Positions 17,502 to 27,296 of a DNA stretch of 64,000 nt are shown piece after piece. A program made the position numbers and the translations under genes. Numbering within the stretch: position 1 is the stretch's first letter; each line of letters starts with the position of its first letter. A model generated the notes under the pieces. It searched no databases. It was given only the letters and a program-made list of their open reading frames with translations, and was not told the DNA's origin. Source of the DNA: Demequina phytophila (GTDB lineage Bacteria; Actinomycetota; Actinomycetes; Actinomycetales; Demequinaceae); NCBI RefSeq assembly GCF_000971135.1, contig NZ_BBLW01000004.1, positions 186,001 through 250,000 of the forward strand, read 5' to 3'.

Positions 17502-18296
17502 TCAGTAGCGGTCGTAGGTCTGGTACTCCCAGTGCCACGGCTCGTACTTGCTGGTCTTGGCCCAGTCGGGGTTCCAGAAGCCGTACGTGGCCGCGTTGTT
17601 CGCGAACCACGTGTAGTAGACGCCGTACGCGTGCGTGCTGCACAGGTCGATCGCGAGCCCGAGCCCGTGCATCGACGTGCCCGGGGTCGCCGCGAGATAG
17701 CCCTTGGACGCCTTGGTCGCGTACTGGCTCGACAGGCTGCGGTACGAGTCGGTGATGCAGATGTCCGTGCCGAACTCGGACTTGAAGCGCTCGTTGAGCG
17801 CCGCGAAGGCGAGCGCGGCGTCGGGGCGTAGCGCCTGGCCGGAGATCCACAGCGAGCACAGCTGATCGCTGCGCAGGTTGCCGTTGGACATCACGGGGTC
17901 GAACTCGGGATCGCAGTCGGGCAGCAGGCTCGACGCGACGGGCATGTCGTTCGCGGTGAGGACGGCGCCGGACTGGTCGTCGACCGTCGGCAGGGGCAGG
18001 TCCGAGGACTCGAACTGGGGGCCGGCGCCCAGGATCGCGGTCGCGGTGGTGGGCGACTGGCCCTTCACCACGCCGGGGATCTGCTCGGCCGCGTTCGCGT
18101 ACGGCGTGATGGTGCCCATCACCGGGTAGATCACCATGGCGGCCAGGAAGCCGACCATGACGCCCGCGCGGGTGACGAGCTTCCGGCGGCGCAGGCTGGT
18201 GCGCACCTGGATCTCGGCGGTGTGCTCGACGCGGCGCTCCCTGCGGGAGCGGTGGGTCGGTCGGAGCGCGTGATGGGCGGCGCGCTTGCTCACCAT
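17502..18296 (-). CDS. membrane-anchored D-alanyl-D-alanine carboxypeptidase (VanY, M15B)
   Basis: A zinc peptidase that would trim the terminal D-Ala from peptidoglycan stem peptides outside the membrane. The 264-residue protein has a basic cytoplasmic N-terminus, one membrane helix (about 43-66), a linker and a C-terminal M15B domain. ITDSYRSLSSQ, SMHGLGLAIDLC (His and Asp zinc ligands) and EPWHWEY (third ligand His and catalytic Glu region) are all present, so it should be active. I chose the ATG at 18296 because AAGGAGG lies immediately upstream. A perfect 6-2-6 palindrome with GTTAC character lies about 80 bases upstream and may bind MtrA, whose gene is at 46.6-47.3 kb. Confidence 0.9.
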   Translation of the reverse strand: MVSKRAAHHALRPTHRSRRERRVEHTAEIQVRTSLRRRKLVTRAGVMVGFLAAMVIYPVMGTITPYANAAEQIPGVVKGQSPTTATAILGAGPQFESSDLPLPTVDDQSGAVLTANDMPVASSLLPDCDPEFDPVMSNGNLRSDQLCSLWISGQALRPDAALAFAALNERFKSEFGTDICITDSYRSLSSQYATKASKGYLAATPGTSMHGLGLAIDLCSTHAYGVYYTWFANNAATYGFWNPDWAKTSKYEPWHWEYQTYDRY

Positions 18297-18373
18297 CGCC
18301 TCCTTGGGGCCACGGACATCGGATGCACGAACGTCCCGGGGCGTCATCTCCGCCGGGGCGTCCGCGTCAATTA

Positions 18374-18388
18374 TTACCAAATGGTAAC
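18374..18388. promoter_or_regulatory. palindrome upstream of vanY
   Basis: TTACCA-AA-TGGTAA (18374-18387) is a perfect palindrome; with the next C the minus strand reads GTTACCATTTGGTAA. It lies in the most A+T-rich part of this intergenic region, 78 bases before the vanY start. The half-site GTTAC resembles published MtrA boxes. Confidence 0.5.
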
Positions 18389-18449
18389 GATGGGGCCAAC
18401 CCCCTGGGGATGTCGGCTCCGTCACATCCCGTGATCGGTCACCGTCCTG

Positions 18450-19490
18450 CTACGCGCTCGCGTCCCTCCGGGCGAGCGAATCGCGCACCTCGCCGACCAG
18501 CTCCTCGAGGATGTCCTCGAGGAACACCATGCCGACCGCGCGGTCGTCGCGCATGACGGTCGCGACGTGCGCGCCGGAGCGCCGCATGAGCGCGAGCGCG
18601 AGCTCGACCTCCGCCCCGTGCTCCACGGCCGGCAGGTCGCGCACGCGCCACGCCTGGATGGGCTCCTCACGCTCACCGGGCCGCGCGTAGAGCGCGTCCT
18701 TGATGTGGAGGTAGCCCACGTAGACGCCGCCCTCGGTCACGGGGAACCGCGAGAATCCGGTGTCGGTCGCGACCTCCTCGAGCTCCTCGACCGTCACGCC
18801 GAGCGCGACGGCGCGCACGCCGTCGAGGGGCACCATGACCTCCTCCACGGAGCGCTCGGAGAACTCGATCGCCGTGGTGAGCAGGCCGGTCGGGTCGGAG
18901 ATGGTGCCTTCCGCGGAGGACCGCTCGACGATGCTGTGGACCTCGTCGGCGGTGAACGCGCTCGTGACCTCGTCCTTGGGCTCGAAGCCGAGCATGCGGA
19001 CGGTGGCGTTCGCGACCCAGTTCAACGCGACGATGATCGGGCGCACGGCCCGCGCGACGGCGACGAGCGGCGGACCGAACACCATGGCGGCGCGGTCGGG
19101 GCTCGACACCGCGGCGTTCTTGGGGACCATCTCGCCGACCACCACGTGCAACCCGACGATCACGAGCAGGGCGATCGCGACCGCGACGCCATGCGCCGCC
19201 GCCTCGCCGAGCCCGAACGCGTGGAGCACCGGTTCGAGGGCGTGCGCGAGCGCGGGCTCCGCCACGACGCCCAGCGCGACGGAGCACACGGTGATGCCCA
19301 GCTGCGACGTCGCGAGCATGAGCGAGACGTTCTCCATGGCCCACAGGACCGTGCGCGCGGCACGCGAGCCCTGCTCCGCGCGCGGCTCGATCGAGCTGCG
19401 GCGGGCGGAGATGATCGCGAACTCCGCGCCCACGAAGAACGCGTTCGCGAGCAGCAGCGCGGCCACGGCGACCACCATGCCCGCGCTCAT
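18450..19490 (-). CDS. CNNM/CBS-domain membrane protein (hemolysin/CorC family)
   Basis: A 346-residue membrane protein. The N-terminal CNNM (DUF21) domain has three to four helices (about 1-160) with NAFFVGAEFAIISARRS and VVGEMVPKNAA, both family signatures. A pair of CBS domains follows (about 200-330; EVMVPLDGVRAV, GFSRFPV, VFLEDILEELVGEV). The family is linked to magnesium or sodium transport, and the old name hemolysin is misleading. A C-terminal CorC/HlyC domain is absent, and the protein ends soon after the second CBS domain. It overlaps the upstream paralogue as ATGA. Confidence 0.9.
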   Translation of the reverse strand: MSAGMVVAVAALLLANAFFVGAEFAIISARRSSIEPRAEQGSRAARTVLWAMENVSLMLATSQLGITVCSVALGVVAEPALAHALEPVLHAFGLGEAAAHGVAVAIALLVIVGLHVVVGEMVPKNAAVSSPDRAAMVFGPPLVAVARAVRPIIVALNWVANATVRMLGFEPKDEVTSAFTADEVHSIVERSSAEGTISDPTGLLTTAIEFSERSVEEVMVPLDGVRAVALGVTVEELEEVATDTGFSRFPVTEGGVYVGYLHIKDALYARPGEREEPIQAWRVRDLPAVEHGAEVELALALMRRSGAHVATVMRDDRAVGMVFLEDILEELVGEVRDSLARRDASA

Positions 19491-20785
19491 CGCTCCTCCT
19501 CCGCGATCTCGATCGGGGTGAGGCGCACGCGATCGATGCGGCGGCCGTCCATGCGCTCGACGCGTGCACCCACTCCGGGTGCCGCGACCGCGTCGCCGGC
19601 CTCGGCGACGCGTCCCAGGCGCGCCATGACGAACCCGCCCAGGGTCTCGTACGCGGGCGACTCGGGGATCACCAGGCCCGTGCGCTCGCGCACCTCGTCC
19701 GGCCGCAGGTCGCCGGGCACGATCCACGCGCCGCCGGGCGCGCGGTGCACGGCGGCGCGACGGCGGTCGTGCTCGTCGGCGACCTCGCCCACGAGCTCCT
19801 CGACCACGTCCTCGAGCGTGACGAGCCCGGCGGTGCCGCCGTACTCGTCCACGACGATCGCGCACTGGTGCCCGAGGCCGCGCAGCTCGACGAGCAACGG
19901 CCTCATCCGCATGGTCTCGGGGATGCGGGGGGCATCCGCCATGAGGGCGCGGACCGCGGCCTCGGAGCGACGATGCGCGGGCACCGCGATCGCCGCCCGC
20001 AGGTGGACGATGCCGAGCACGTCGTCGGTGCCCTCCCCCACCACCGGGAAGCGCGAGTGGCCGGTCGCGCGCGACGCGGCGATGACGTCCGCCGCGGTGG
20101 CGTCGCGGCCGAGCGTGTGCAGCCGCGTCCGGTCCGTCATCACGTCGATCGCCGCGAGATCGTCGAGCTCGATGGAGTTCTTGAGCAGCAGCGCCGTCGA
20201 GGGTGCGAGCGTGCCCGCCTCCGCGCTGCGGCTCACCAGCGCGGCGAGCTCCTGCCGTGAGCGTCCGCCCGCGAGCTCCTCCTTCGGCTCGATCCCCATG
20301 AGGCGCAGGATCCCGTTGGCCGCGGCGTTGAGCAGCGCGATGACGGGACGCAGCGCCCCGGTGAACGCCATGTTGAGCGGCGCCGCGACCTCCGCGGTGC
20401 GCAGCGGCTCGGCGAGCGCGAGGTTCTTGGGGATGAGCTCCCCGACGATCATCGAGAACGCGTTGACGACCACGAGCGACACGATGCCGGCGAGCCCCGC
20501 CACCGCGGCGCGCGAGAGCGGCGTGGTCGACAGCGGCACGGACAGCAGCTCCACCAGCGCGGGCTGAGCGGTGTAGCCGAGCAGGATGGTGGTGAGCGTG
20601 ATCCCCACCTGGGCGCCCGAGAGCTGCGTCGAGAGGCGCCGCAGCGCGGTGCGGACCCGGCGTCCGCGACCCTGGTCCTCGACGTGGGACGGGTCGAGGG
20701 CGACCAGCGAGAACTCGGCGGCGACGAAGACGGCGGTGCCGAGCGTGAGGAGCACCCCGACGCCCACGAGGAGCCAGGCGGTCAT
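19487..20785 (-). CDS. CNNM/CBS-domain membrane protein with CorC domain
   Basis: A 432-residue paralogue of the protein encoded downstream. It has the CNNM membrane domain (AVFVAAEFSLVALDPS, VGELIPKNLALAEP), two CBS domains (IDVMTDRTRLHTL, GHSRFPVVGEG, LVTLEDVVEELVGEV) and, unlike its neighbour, a C-terminal CorC/HlyC domain (about 345-425, ending YETLGGFVMARLGR). Paired CNNM genes in one operon are common in actinobacteria and probably give a heteromeric cation transporter. The ATG at 20785 starts a conventional membrane helix. Confidence 0.92.
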   Translation of the reverse strand: MTAWLLVGVGVLLTLGTAVFVAAEFSLVALDPSHVEDQGRGRRVRTALRRLSTQLSGAQVGITLTTILLGYTAQPALVELLSVPLSTTPLSRAAVAGLAGIVSLVVVNAFSMIVGELIPKNLALAEPLRTAEVAAPLNMAFTGALRPVIALLNAAANGILRLMGIEPKEELAGGRSRQELAALVSRSAEAGTLAPSTALLLKNSIELDDLAAIDVMTDRTRLHTLGRDATAADVIAASRATGHSRFPVVGEGTDDVLGIVHLRAAIAVPAHRRSEAAVRALMADAPRIPETMRMRPLLVELRGLGHQCAIVVDEYGGTAGLVTLEDVVEELVGEVADEHDRRRAAVHRAPGGAWIVPGDLRPDEVRERTGLVIPESPAYETLGGFVMARLGRVAEAGDAVAAPGVGARVERMDGRRIDRVRLTPIEIAEEER

Positions 20786-20859
20786 GGTCGGCCGGAACTG
20801 TCAGGGTCCATGGTGTCGAAAGGATACAGGCGACGGCGCGCGCCGCACAGGCCGCAACT

Positions 20860-20878
20860 GTTATATTTCATCTATAAC
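20860..20878. promoter_or_regulatory. palindrome over the ABC exporter promoter
   Basis: GTTATA (20860-20865), seven bases, TATAAC (20873-20878). The island is strikingly A+T-rich and includes -10-like sequences (TATATT, TATAAC), 21 bases before the exporter start. The layout suggests a repressor site overlapping a promoter; no regulator gene is adjacent. Confidence 0.5.
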
Positions 20879-20898
20879 AACAAGCGAAAGGCGGCGCC

Positions 20899-21789
20899 AT
20901 GGACGGACCGCTCATCGAGATCGCCGGCCTGACCAAGACCTTCGGCGCGGTCACGGCGATCCAGGACGTGTCGTTCGTGGCGGAGCCGGGCCGCGTCACC
21001 GGCTTCCTGGGTCCCAACGGCGCCGGCAAGTCCACGACGCTGCGCACCCTGCTCGGCCTCGTCTCGCCCACGGCGGGCGAGGCTCGGATCGGCGGCCGCC
21101 CCTACCCGGACCTCGACCGCCCGGCCGCACTGGTCGGCGCGCAGCTCGAGACCGCGTTCCATCCGGGCCGCACGGCCCTCGACCACCTGCGCACGGTCGC
21201 TCCACTCGTCGGCGCGTCGGACGACCGCTGCGACGAGGTGATCGCGACCGTGGGCCTCACCGAGGCGGCCCGGCGTCGCGTCGGCGGGTTCTCGATGGGC
21301 ATGCGGCAGCGGCTGGGGCTCGCGACCGCGCTCCTGGGCGATCCCTCCGCGCTGGTGCTCGACGAGCCCGCGAACGGCCTCGACCCCGCGGGCATCACCT
21401 GGATGCGCGGATTCGTGCGCGCATTCGCCGCGCACGGTGGCACCGTGCTGCTGTCCTCGCACCTGCTCGGGGAGGTCGAGCAGACGGTCGACGACGTGGT
21501 GATCATCGCGCGCGGACGGGTCCGTCACGCGTCCTCGCTCGCCGAGCTGCGCGACCTCGCCCACCCGGCCGCCTCGCTCGCCTCCCCCGACGCGGCGCGC
21601 CTCGCGCGGCTCGCGGACGCGCTCCCCGGCGCCACGCTCACCTCGCCCCACGACCTCACGGTGCCGCAGCTCACGCCGGCGGAGCTCGGCGCGCACGCGT
21701 TCGCGGCGGGGGTCGAGGTGCACCGGTTGACGGAGACGGGCGAGACCCTCGAACAGGTGTTCCTGCGGCTCACCGAGGAGGCGGCATGA
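20899..21789 (+). CDS. ABC transporter ATP-binding protein
   Basis: A 296-residue cytoplasmic ATPase of the CcmA/YtrB/DrrA class. Walker A is GPNGAGKST (about 34-42), the ABC signature is GGFSMGMRQRL, unusual in starting FSMG as in many drug or antibiotic exporters, and Walker B is ALVLDEP followed by ANGLDP and the switch His in LLSSHLL. The C-terminal 70 residues form the extension typical of this class. The ATG follows AAAGGCGG. It overlaps its permease gene as ATGA. The substrate is unknown; antibiotic or peptide export is a family-level guess. Confidence 0.92.
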   Translation: MDGPLIEIAGLTKTFGAVTAIQDVSFVAEPGRVTGFLGPNGAGKSTTLRTLLGLVSPTAGEARIGGRPYPDLDRPAALVGAQLETAFHPGRTALDHLRTVAPLVGASDDRCDEVIATVGLTEAARRRVGGFSMGMRQRLGLATALLGDPSALVLDEPANGLDPAGITWMRGFVRAFAAHGGTVLLSSHLLGEVEQTVDDVVIIARGRVRHASSLAELRDLAHPAASLASPDAARLARLADALPGATLTSPHDLTVPQLTPAELGAHAFAAGVEVHRLTETGETLEQVFLRLTEEAA

Positions 21790-22589
21790 GCGCCGCGATC
21801 CGCAGCGAGCTGCGCAAGATCCTCACCACGCGCCTGTGGTGGGCCCTGCTCGCCATGATGGCGGTGGCCGTCGCCTTCTTCGCCGTGGTGTTCGCGCTCG
21901 CGCTCACGCTGGGCGACACCACCGGACCCGACGGGCAGCCGCTCGCGATCGAACCGTCCCACCTCGCGCTCACCGTGTACACCGCGGGCGTCTCGCTCGC
22001 GTACGTGTTCCCTCTCGCCTTCGGGGCGATCATCGTCACCAGCGAGTTCCGGCACCGCACCATCGCGACCACGCTGCTGGCCGAGCCGAGGCGCGCCCGC
22101 GTCATCACCGCGAAGCTGCTCGCCGCGATCCCGTTCGCCCTCCTCTACGGGCTGGTCGCGGCGGCCGTCGCCGTCGCGGCGGGCGCGCCAGCGCTCGCGC
22201 TCGCAGGAGCCGAGACGATGCTCGGCGACGCCGAGGTGTGGCGCGCCCTGGGCGCGACCGTCGCCGCGATGGCCGCCTGGACGCTCGTCGGCGTGGGATT
22301 CGGCACGGCCGTCACCCACCAGGTGGGCGTGATCGTCGGTCTGATCGTGTGGACCCAGCTCGTCGAACCTCTCGTGCGGCTCGCGGCGGGGTTCTGGAGC
22401 GCGGCCGCACCGATCGCGCGGTTCCTGCCTGGCGCCGCGGGCGAGGCCGTGGTCGGGACCAGCTTCTACTCGGCGTCGGGGCTCGCGACATTGCTCCCCG
22501 CCTGGGCGGGCCTGCTCGTGCTGCTCGGATACGGCCTGGTGGCCGCGGCGATCGGGTGGCGGACGACCTTCCGTCACGACATCTCGTAA
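21786..22589 (+). CDS. ABC transporter permease (ABC-2 type)
   Basis: A 267-residue membrane partner of the ATPase. The N-terminus SELRKILTTRLWW is the usual amphipathic lead of ABC-2/YhgE-like permeases, followed by six hydrophobic helices. SEFRHRTIATTLLAEPRRARV between helices 2 and 3 is the conserved coupling loop. The protein acts as a dimer. The ATG overlaps the ATPase stop. The operon ends here and kgd follows 113 bases later. Confidence 0.88.
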   Translation: MSAAIRSELRKILTTRLWWALLAMMAVAVAFFAVVFALALTLGDTTGPDGQPLAIEPSHLALTVYTAGVSLAYVFPLAFGAIIVTSEFRHRTIATTLLAEPRRARVITAKLLAAIPFALLYGLVAAAVAVAAGAPALALAGAETMLGDAEVWRALGATVAAMAAWTLVGVGFGTAVTHQVGVIVGLIVWTQLVEPLVRLAAGFWSAAAPIARFLPGAAGEAVVGTSFYSASGLATLLPAWAGLLVLLGYGLVAAAIGWRTTFRHDIS

Positions 22590-22702
22590 AGGTTCCCCAA
22601 AACTTTCGGAAGGTGGTTCCGACCCCGACCCGTTTGCGTGGAAGATAGGAACCACTGATCACCATCGACGCTGATGCGCCAAGAAAGCGAGCGGCCTCCA
22701 CC

Positions 22703-25700
22703 GTGTCCCCAGACACCTCTGCGCCCGATACCGACCGTGTCTCCGTCGCCCGCGCTGCAGGTGCCCCATCCGTGGCGTCGCTCATCCTGGGCGACGCGCG
22801 CGGGGCAGATGCGACGCCGGGCGATGCCGCCACGCGCCAGGAGACCCCTGACGCCGGGCAGAACCCCACCGTCCCCCAGCCCCCCACGCAGGCGATCCCG
22901 ACGGTGACCCCGTCCGCCTCCGCGGGTGCGATCCCGCCGCCGCCTCCCCCGCCGCCCGCCGCGCAGCGCGCCGACGCTCCCACCCCCGCGGCCGAGCCCG
23001 CGCAGGACGCCACGTCGCCCGCCGCCCCCGAGGCGCCCCGCAGCAAGCCGGCGCCCGCGACCGCCGCATCGTCCGCCGAGGCGGACCCGACCGCGACGCA
23101 GCCCATCGCGACGGCGCAGGCGCCCACCGCGGCCTACCTGCAGCACGCCGAGCTCTCGCAGGTCGCGCCCAAGGACGTGACCCAGGGCATCGCGCGCCTG
23201 CGCGGCCCCGCCGCGCGCGTGGTCGAGAACATGGAGTCGAGCCTCGCGGTGCCCACCGCGACGTCGGTGCGCACCGTGCCCGCGAAGCTGCTCATGGACA
23301 ACCGCGTGGTGGTGAACAACCACCTGGCACGCACGCGCGGCGGCAAGGTGAGCTTCACGCACCTCATCGGCTTCGCGATCGTCGAGGCACTGGCCGAGTT
23401 CCCGTCGATGAACGTCGCGTACGCGGAGCAGGACGGCAAGCCCGCACTGTCGACGCCGGCCTCGGTCAACCTGGGCCTCGCGATCGACCTGGCGCGCCCG
23501 GACGGCACGCGCCAGCTGCTCGTGCCGTCGATCAAGGGCGCGGACCGCATGGACTTCGCCGAGTTCTGGTCCGCCTACGAGGACGTGGTGCGCCGCGCCC
23601 GCAACGGCGCGCTGCAGGCCGCCGACTTCCAGGGCACCACGCTCACGCTGACGAACCCGGGCACGCTCGGCACGGTCCACTCGGTGCCGCGCCTCATGAA
23701 CGGCCAGGGCGCGATCATCGGCGTCGGCTCGATGGACTACCCCGCCGAGTTCCAGGGCGCGTCCGAGGACACCGTGACCCGGCTGGGCGTGTCGAAGGTC
23801 ATGACCCTGACCTCGACGTACGACCACCGCGTCATCCAGGGCGCGCAGTCGGGCGAGTTCCTCGGGATCGTGCACCGCAAGCTGCTGGGTCTGGACGGCT
23901 TCTACGACCGCGTGTTCTCGTCCGTCCGCGTGCCGTACGAGCCCGTGCGCTGGGTGCAGGACGCCGCGACCGACCCCGCCACCGAGGCCGCCAAGCCGGC
24001 GCGCATCGCGGAGCTCATCCACGCGTACCGCTCGCGCGGCCACCTCATGGCCGACGTGGACCCCCTGTCGAGCCGTCCCCGCAAGCACCCCGACCTCGAC
24101 GTGCAGACGCACGGCCTCACCCTGTGGGACCTCGACCGCTCGTACGAGACCGGCGGCTTCGCCGGCCAGCAGTCGTGGAAGATGCGCACGGTGCTCAGCC
24201 GCCTGCGCGACGCGTACTGCCGCACCATCGGCCTCGAGTACATGCACATCGCGGACCGCGAGCAGCGCTCGTTCTTCCAGGACCGCCTCGAGCACGGCTA
24301 CACCAAGCCCACGCGCGAGGAGCACCTGCGGATCCTGCACCGCCTCAACGCGGCGGAGGCGTTCGAGGCGTTCCTGCAGACCAAGTACGTGGGCCAGAAG
24401 CGCTTCTCCCTCGAGGGCGGCGAGTCCCTGATCCCGCTGCTCGACTCCGTGATGAGCGCCGCCGCCGAGGCGGGCGTCCACGAGGTCTGCATCGGCATGG
24501 CCCACCGCGGCCGCCTCAACGTGCTCGCCAACCTCGCGGGCAAGAGCTACGGCCAGATCTTCTCCGAGTTCGAGGGCACCGCCGTGCCCGGCTCCGTGCA
24601 GGGCTCGGGCGATGTCAAGTACCACCTGGGCACGGAGGGCACGTTCACCGCCGAGTCGGGCGCCACCACGCGCGTCTACCTCGCCGGTAACCCGTCGCAC
24701 CTCGAGGCGGTCGACCCGGTGCTCGAGGGCATCGTGAGGGCCAAGCTCGACGCGCTGGGCGCGGACCCGGCGACGGACGGCTACCCCGTCCTGCCGGTCC
24801 TCATCCACGGCGACGCGGCCTTCGCCGGCCAGGGCGTGGTCCTCGAGACGCTCAACATGGCGCTGCTCAAGGGCTACCGCACCGGCGGCACCGTGCACGT
24901 CATCATCAACAACCAGGTGGGCTTCACCACCGGGCCCGAGTCCTCGCGGTCGACGCGCTACTGCACCGACATCGCCAAGGGCTTCCAGATCCCGATCTTC
25001 CACGTCAACGGCGATGACCCGGAGGCGTGCGTGCGCGCCGCGCGACTCGCGTTCGAGTACCGCGAGCGGTTCGGCCGCGACGTGATCGTCGACATGGTCT
25101 GCTACCGCCGCCGCGGTCACAACGAGGGCGACGACCCGTCGATGACGCAGCCGCGCATGTACGACCTCATCGAGGGCAAGCGCTCCGTCCGCCACCTCTA
25201 CACCGAGGCGCTCATCCGTCGCGGCGACATCACCACCGAGGAGGCCGAGTCGGTCTCGAAGGACTACCTCGCCCAGCTCGAGCGAGTGTTCATCGAGACG
25301 CGCGAGGGCTACAAGCCGGCGTCCGACTCCGAGGCCATCTCGGGCCTCGAGCTGCCGTCCTCGCAGTCCTCGGACGCCGGAGTGATGGTGGGCTGGAAGA
25401 CGGCCGTGTCGGCCAGCCAGGTCGAGCGGATCGGACGCGCCCACGTCCGCCCGCCGGAGGGCTTCTCCGTCCACCCCAAGCTCGAGAAGCTGCTCGAGCG
25501 TCGCGAGGTCATGAGCCGCGAGGGCGGCATCGACTGGGGCTACGGCGAGATCCTCGCGTTCGGCACGCTGCTGCAGGAGGGCGTCCCCGTCCGCGTGTCC
25601 GGACAGGACTCGCGCCGCGGCACGTTCGTCCAACGACACGCCGTCTACCACGACCGCAACACGGGCTCCGAGTGGACGCCGCTGCTGTACCTGTCCTCCG

Positions 25701-26545
25701 ACCAGGCCCGCCTGCACATCTACGACTCCCCGCTGTCGGAGTACGGCGTGCTGGGATTCGAGTACGGCTACTCGGTCGAGCGGCCGGACTCGCTGGTGGT
25801 CTGGGAGGCGCAGTTCGGCGACTTCGTCAACGGCGCGCAGACCATCATCGACGAGTTCATCTCCTCCTCCGAGCAGAAGTGGGGGCAGTCCTCGTCCGTG
25901 GTGCTGCTGCTGCCCCACGGCTTCGAGGGCCAGGGCCCGGACCACTCGTCGGCGCGCGTCGAACGCTTCCTGCAACTGTGCGGCGAGGAGAACATGATCG
26001 CCGCGATGCCGTCCACGCCCGCCAGCTACTTCCACCTGCTGCGCCGCCAGGCGTACAACCGACCCCGCAAGCCGCTCATCGTCTTCACGCCGAAGTCGAT
26101 GCTGCGCCTGCGTGCCGCGCAGTCCGCGGTCGAGGACTTCACCACGGGCACGTTCCGTGAGGTCATCGGTGATGATGCCGTGGATCCGGGCGGCGTCGAC
26201 CGCGTCCTGCTGTGCGCGGGCAAGGTCTATTACGACCTCGTCGCGGAGCGTGAGCGTACCGGGGACACGGCGACCGCTATCGTGCGTCTTGAGCAGCTGT
26301 ACCCGCTCGCGCACGACGCGATCCGCGAGGCACTCGCCCCGTTCGATGGCGCCGAGCTGGTGTGGGTCCAGGAGGAGCCTCAGAACCAGGGAGCGTGGTC
26401 GCGCATGTCGTTGAGCCTTCCGCAGGTGGTCGGCACCACCCTCGGGGTGGTGTCCCGCCCGGCGTCCGCCTCGCCCGCCTCGGGCCTGGCGTCGCGCCAC
26501 GCGGCCGAGCAGGCGGAGCTGGTCGCGCGGGCCTTCGCCCGATGA
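22703..26545 (+). CDS. kgd: 2-oxoglutarate decarboxylase/dehydrogenase E1-E2 fusion (Kgd/OdhA)
   Basis: This protein of 1280 residues combines a thiamine-diphosphate E1 and an acyltransferase-like E2 domain, the actinobacterial form of the 2-oxoglutarate dehydrogenase component of the TCA cycle. After a Pro/Ala-rich linker (about 1-135), the E2-like core runs to about 390, with the catalytic motif TYDHRVIQG (His at about 375). The E1 part follows, with [13 protein letters not shown], the ThDP/Mg motif [18 protein letters not shown] and the C-terminal EEPQNQGAW. The start is a GTG at 22703; an in-frame stop lies just upstream. The usual N-terminal helix with the NEWLV-type motif is missing. 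The last bases overlap the GDSL-like gene. Confidence 0.95.
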   Translation: MSPDTSAPDTDRVSVARAAGAPSVASLILGDARGADATPGDAATRQETPDAGQNPTVPQPPTQAIPTVTPSASAGAIPPPPPPPPAAQRADAPTPAAEPAQDATSPAAPEAPRSKPAPATAASSAEADPTATQPIATAQAPTAAYLQHAELSQVAPKDVTQGIARLRGPAARVVENMESSLAVPTATSVRTVPAKLLMDNRVVVNNHLARTRGGKVSFTHLIGFAIVEALAEFPSMNVAYAEQDGKPALSTPASVNLGLAIDLARPDGTRQLLVPSIKGADRMDFAEFWSAYEDVVRRARNGALQAADFQGTTLTLTNPGTLGTVHSVPRLMNGQGAIIGVGSMDYPAEFQGASEDTVTRLGVSKVMTLTSTYDHRVIQGAQSGEFLGIVHRKLLGLDGFYDRVFSSVRVPYEPVRWVQDAATDPATEAAKPARIAELIHAYRSRGHLMADVDPLSSRPRKHPDLDVQTHGLTLWDLDRSYETGGFAGQQSWKMRTVLSRLRDAYCRTIGLEYMHIADREQRSFFQDRLEHGYTKPTREEHLRILHRLNAAEAFEAFLQTKYVGQKRFSLEGGESLIPLLDSVMSAAAEAGVHEVCIGMAHRGRLNVLANLAGKSYGQIFSEFEGTAVPGSVQGSGDVKYHLGTEGTFTAESGATTRVYLAGNPSHLEAVDPVLEGIVRAKLDALGADPATDGYPVLPVLIHGDAAFAGQGVVLETLNMALLKGYRTGGTVHVIINNQVGFTTGPESSRSTRYCTDIAKGFQIPIFHVNGDDPEACVRAARLAFEYRERFGRDVIVDMVCYRRRGHNEGDDPSMTQPRMYDLIEGKRSVRHLYTEALIRRGDITTEEAESVSKDYLAQLERVFIETREGYKPASDSEAISGLELPSSQSSDAGVMVGWKTAVSASQVERIGRAHVRPPEGFSVHPKLEKLLERREVMSREGGIDWGYGEILAFGTLLQEGVPVRVSGQDSRRGTFVQRHAVYHDRNTGSEWTPLLYLSSDQARLHIYDSPLSEYGVLGFEYGYSVERPDSLVVWEAQFGDFVNGAQTIIDEFISSSEQKWGQSSSVVLLLPHGFEGQGPDHSSARVERFLQLCGEENMIAAMPSTPASYFHLLRRQAYNRPRKPLIVFTPKSMLRLRAAQSAVEDFTTGTFREVIGDDAVDPGGVDRVLLCAGKVYYDLVAERERTGDTATAIVRLEQLYPLAHDAIREALAPFDGAELVWVQEEPQNQGAWSRMSLSLPQVVGTTLGVVSRPASASPASGLASRHAAEQAELVARAFAR

Positions 26546-27138
26546 GGAACGTCTTCCTCGTCGGCGACGAGCTGGTCGCCGGGCACGGCGACCCCAAGGC
26601 GCTGGGGTGGGCGGGGCGCGTCGCGGCGCGCACCCTCCCCCTCGCGCCCGACCTCGCGTTCCACACGCTCGCGGTGCCGCACGAGACCACCGGCGAGCTC
26701 ACCAGCCGATGGGACGAGGAGGCGCTGCGCCGCACCGCGCGCAGCGAGCCCACGGCGAACCACGTGCTCTTCGCGATCGGCCGCCACGACGTCCACCGCG
26801 GGGTCTCCCCCACGATGACGCGGCTCAACATCGCGAACTTCCTCGACCGGGCGCACGCGCTGGGTTTCGAGACCCTCATCGCCGGCCCCCCGCCGGGCGC
26901 CGAGGCCGACAACCCGCGCATCGCGGAGCTCGCCGCCGTGTGCGAGGACGCCGCCTCACGCCGGGGCGTGGGCTACATCGACATGTACGGCCCGCTCGCG
27001 CGCCACGAGCAGTGGGGCGCGGACATGGCCACGGGCCATGACTCGCTGCCGCTGCAGGCCGGCTACGGCCTCATGGCGTGGCTGGTGCTGCACTCGCGGT
27101 GGCACTCGTGGCTCGGCATCGAGCCACCCGCGGCCTGA
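26542..27138 (+). CDS. GDSL/SGNH-fold protein lacking catalytic residues
   Basis: A 198-residue protein with the SGNH-hydrolase fold, translationally coupled to kgd through ATGA. The first block reads [19 protein letters not shown] where active members have GDS, so the nucleophile Ser is Glu. The Asn block GxND appears as IGRHDVHRG. The C-terminal Asp-x-x-His reads [12 protein letters not shown], with no His at the expected place. The remaining scaffold is well kept. Hydrolase activity therefore looks unlikely, and a structural or regulatory role linked to Kgd is possible. That role is inference from operon position only. Confidence 0.8.
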   Translation: MRNVFLVGDELVAGHGDPKALGWAGRVAARTLPLAPDLAFHTLAVPHETTGELTSRWDEEALRRTARSEPTANHVLFAIGRHDVHRGVSPTMTRLNIANFLDRAHALGFETLIAGPPPGAEADNPRIAELAAVCEDAASRRGVGYIDMYGPLARHEQWGADMATGHDSLPLQAGYGLMAWLVLHSRWHSWLGIEPPAA

Positions 27139-27181
27139 TGGGCCGGAGTTCCGCTGCCAGTCTCCACACACCATGCCCGGT

Positions 27182-27193
27182 GTGAACGTTCAC
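27182..27193. promoter_or_regulatory. perfect 12-base palindrome
   Basis: GTGAACGTTCAC in the convergent space between the GDSL-like gene and pilT. A second palindrome, ATGCAGCTGCAT, lies at 27232-27243. No adjacent promoter is evident, and the role is unknown. Confidence 0.3.
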
Positions 27194-27261
27194 CCGATGC
27201 AACTGTCCGCACATCACCCCTGGTGAGAGGCATGCAGCTGCATTTCTCGTGTGGAACGCGG

Positions 27262-27284
27262 CTCGGGGACAACGCGCCCCCGAG
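27262..27284 (-). terminator. hairpin after pilT
   Basis: CTCGGGG (27262-27268) / CCCCGAG (27278-27284), just after the minus-strand pilT stop at 27297. Confidence 0.5.
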
Positions 27285-27296
27285 AGCCGCGAGGCG

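Noticed and set aside
22589-22703. A frameshift hiding the missing N-terminus of Kgd
   Set aside because: All three frames in the 113-base gap were read by eye; none encodes the NEWLV-type segment, and an in-frame TAG lies just upstream of the GTG.
22574-26500. A 1308-residue open frame on the minus strand across kgd
   Set aside because: It mirrors kgd, has Arg/Gly/His-rich low-complexity composition, and no family motif. Long antisense frames are expected at this G+C content.
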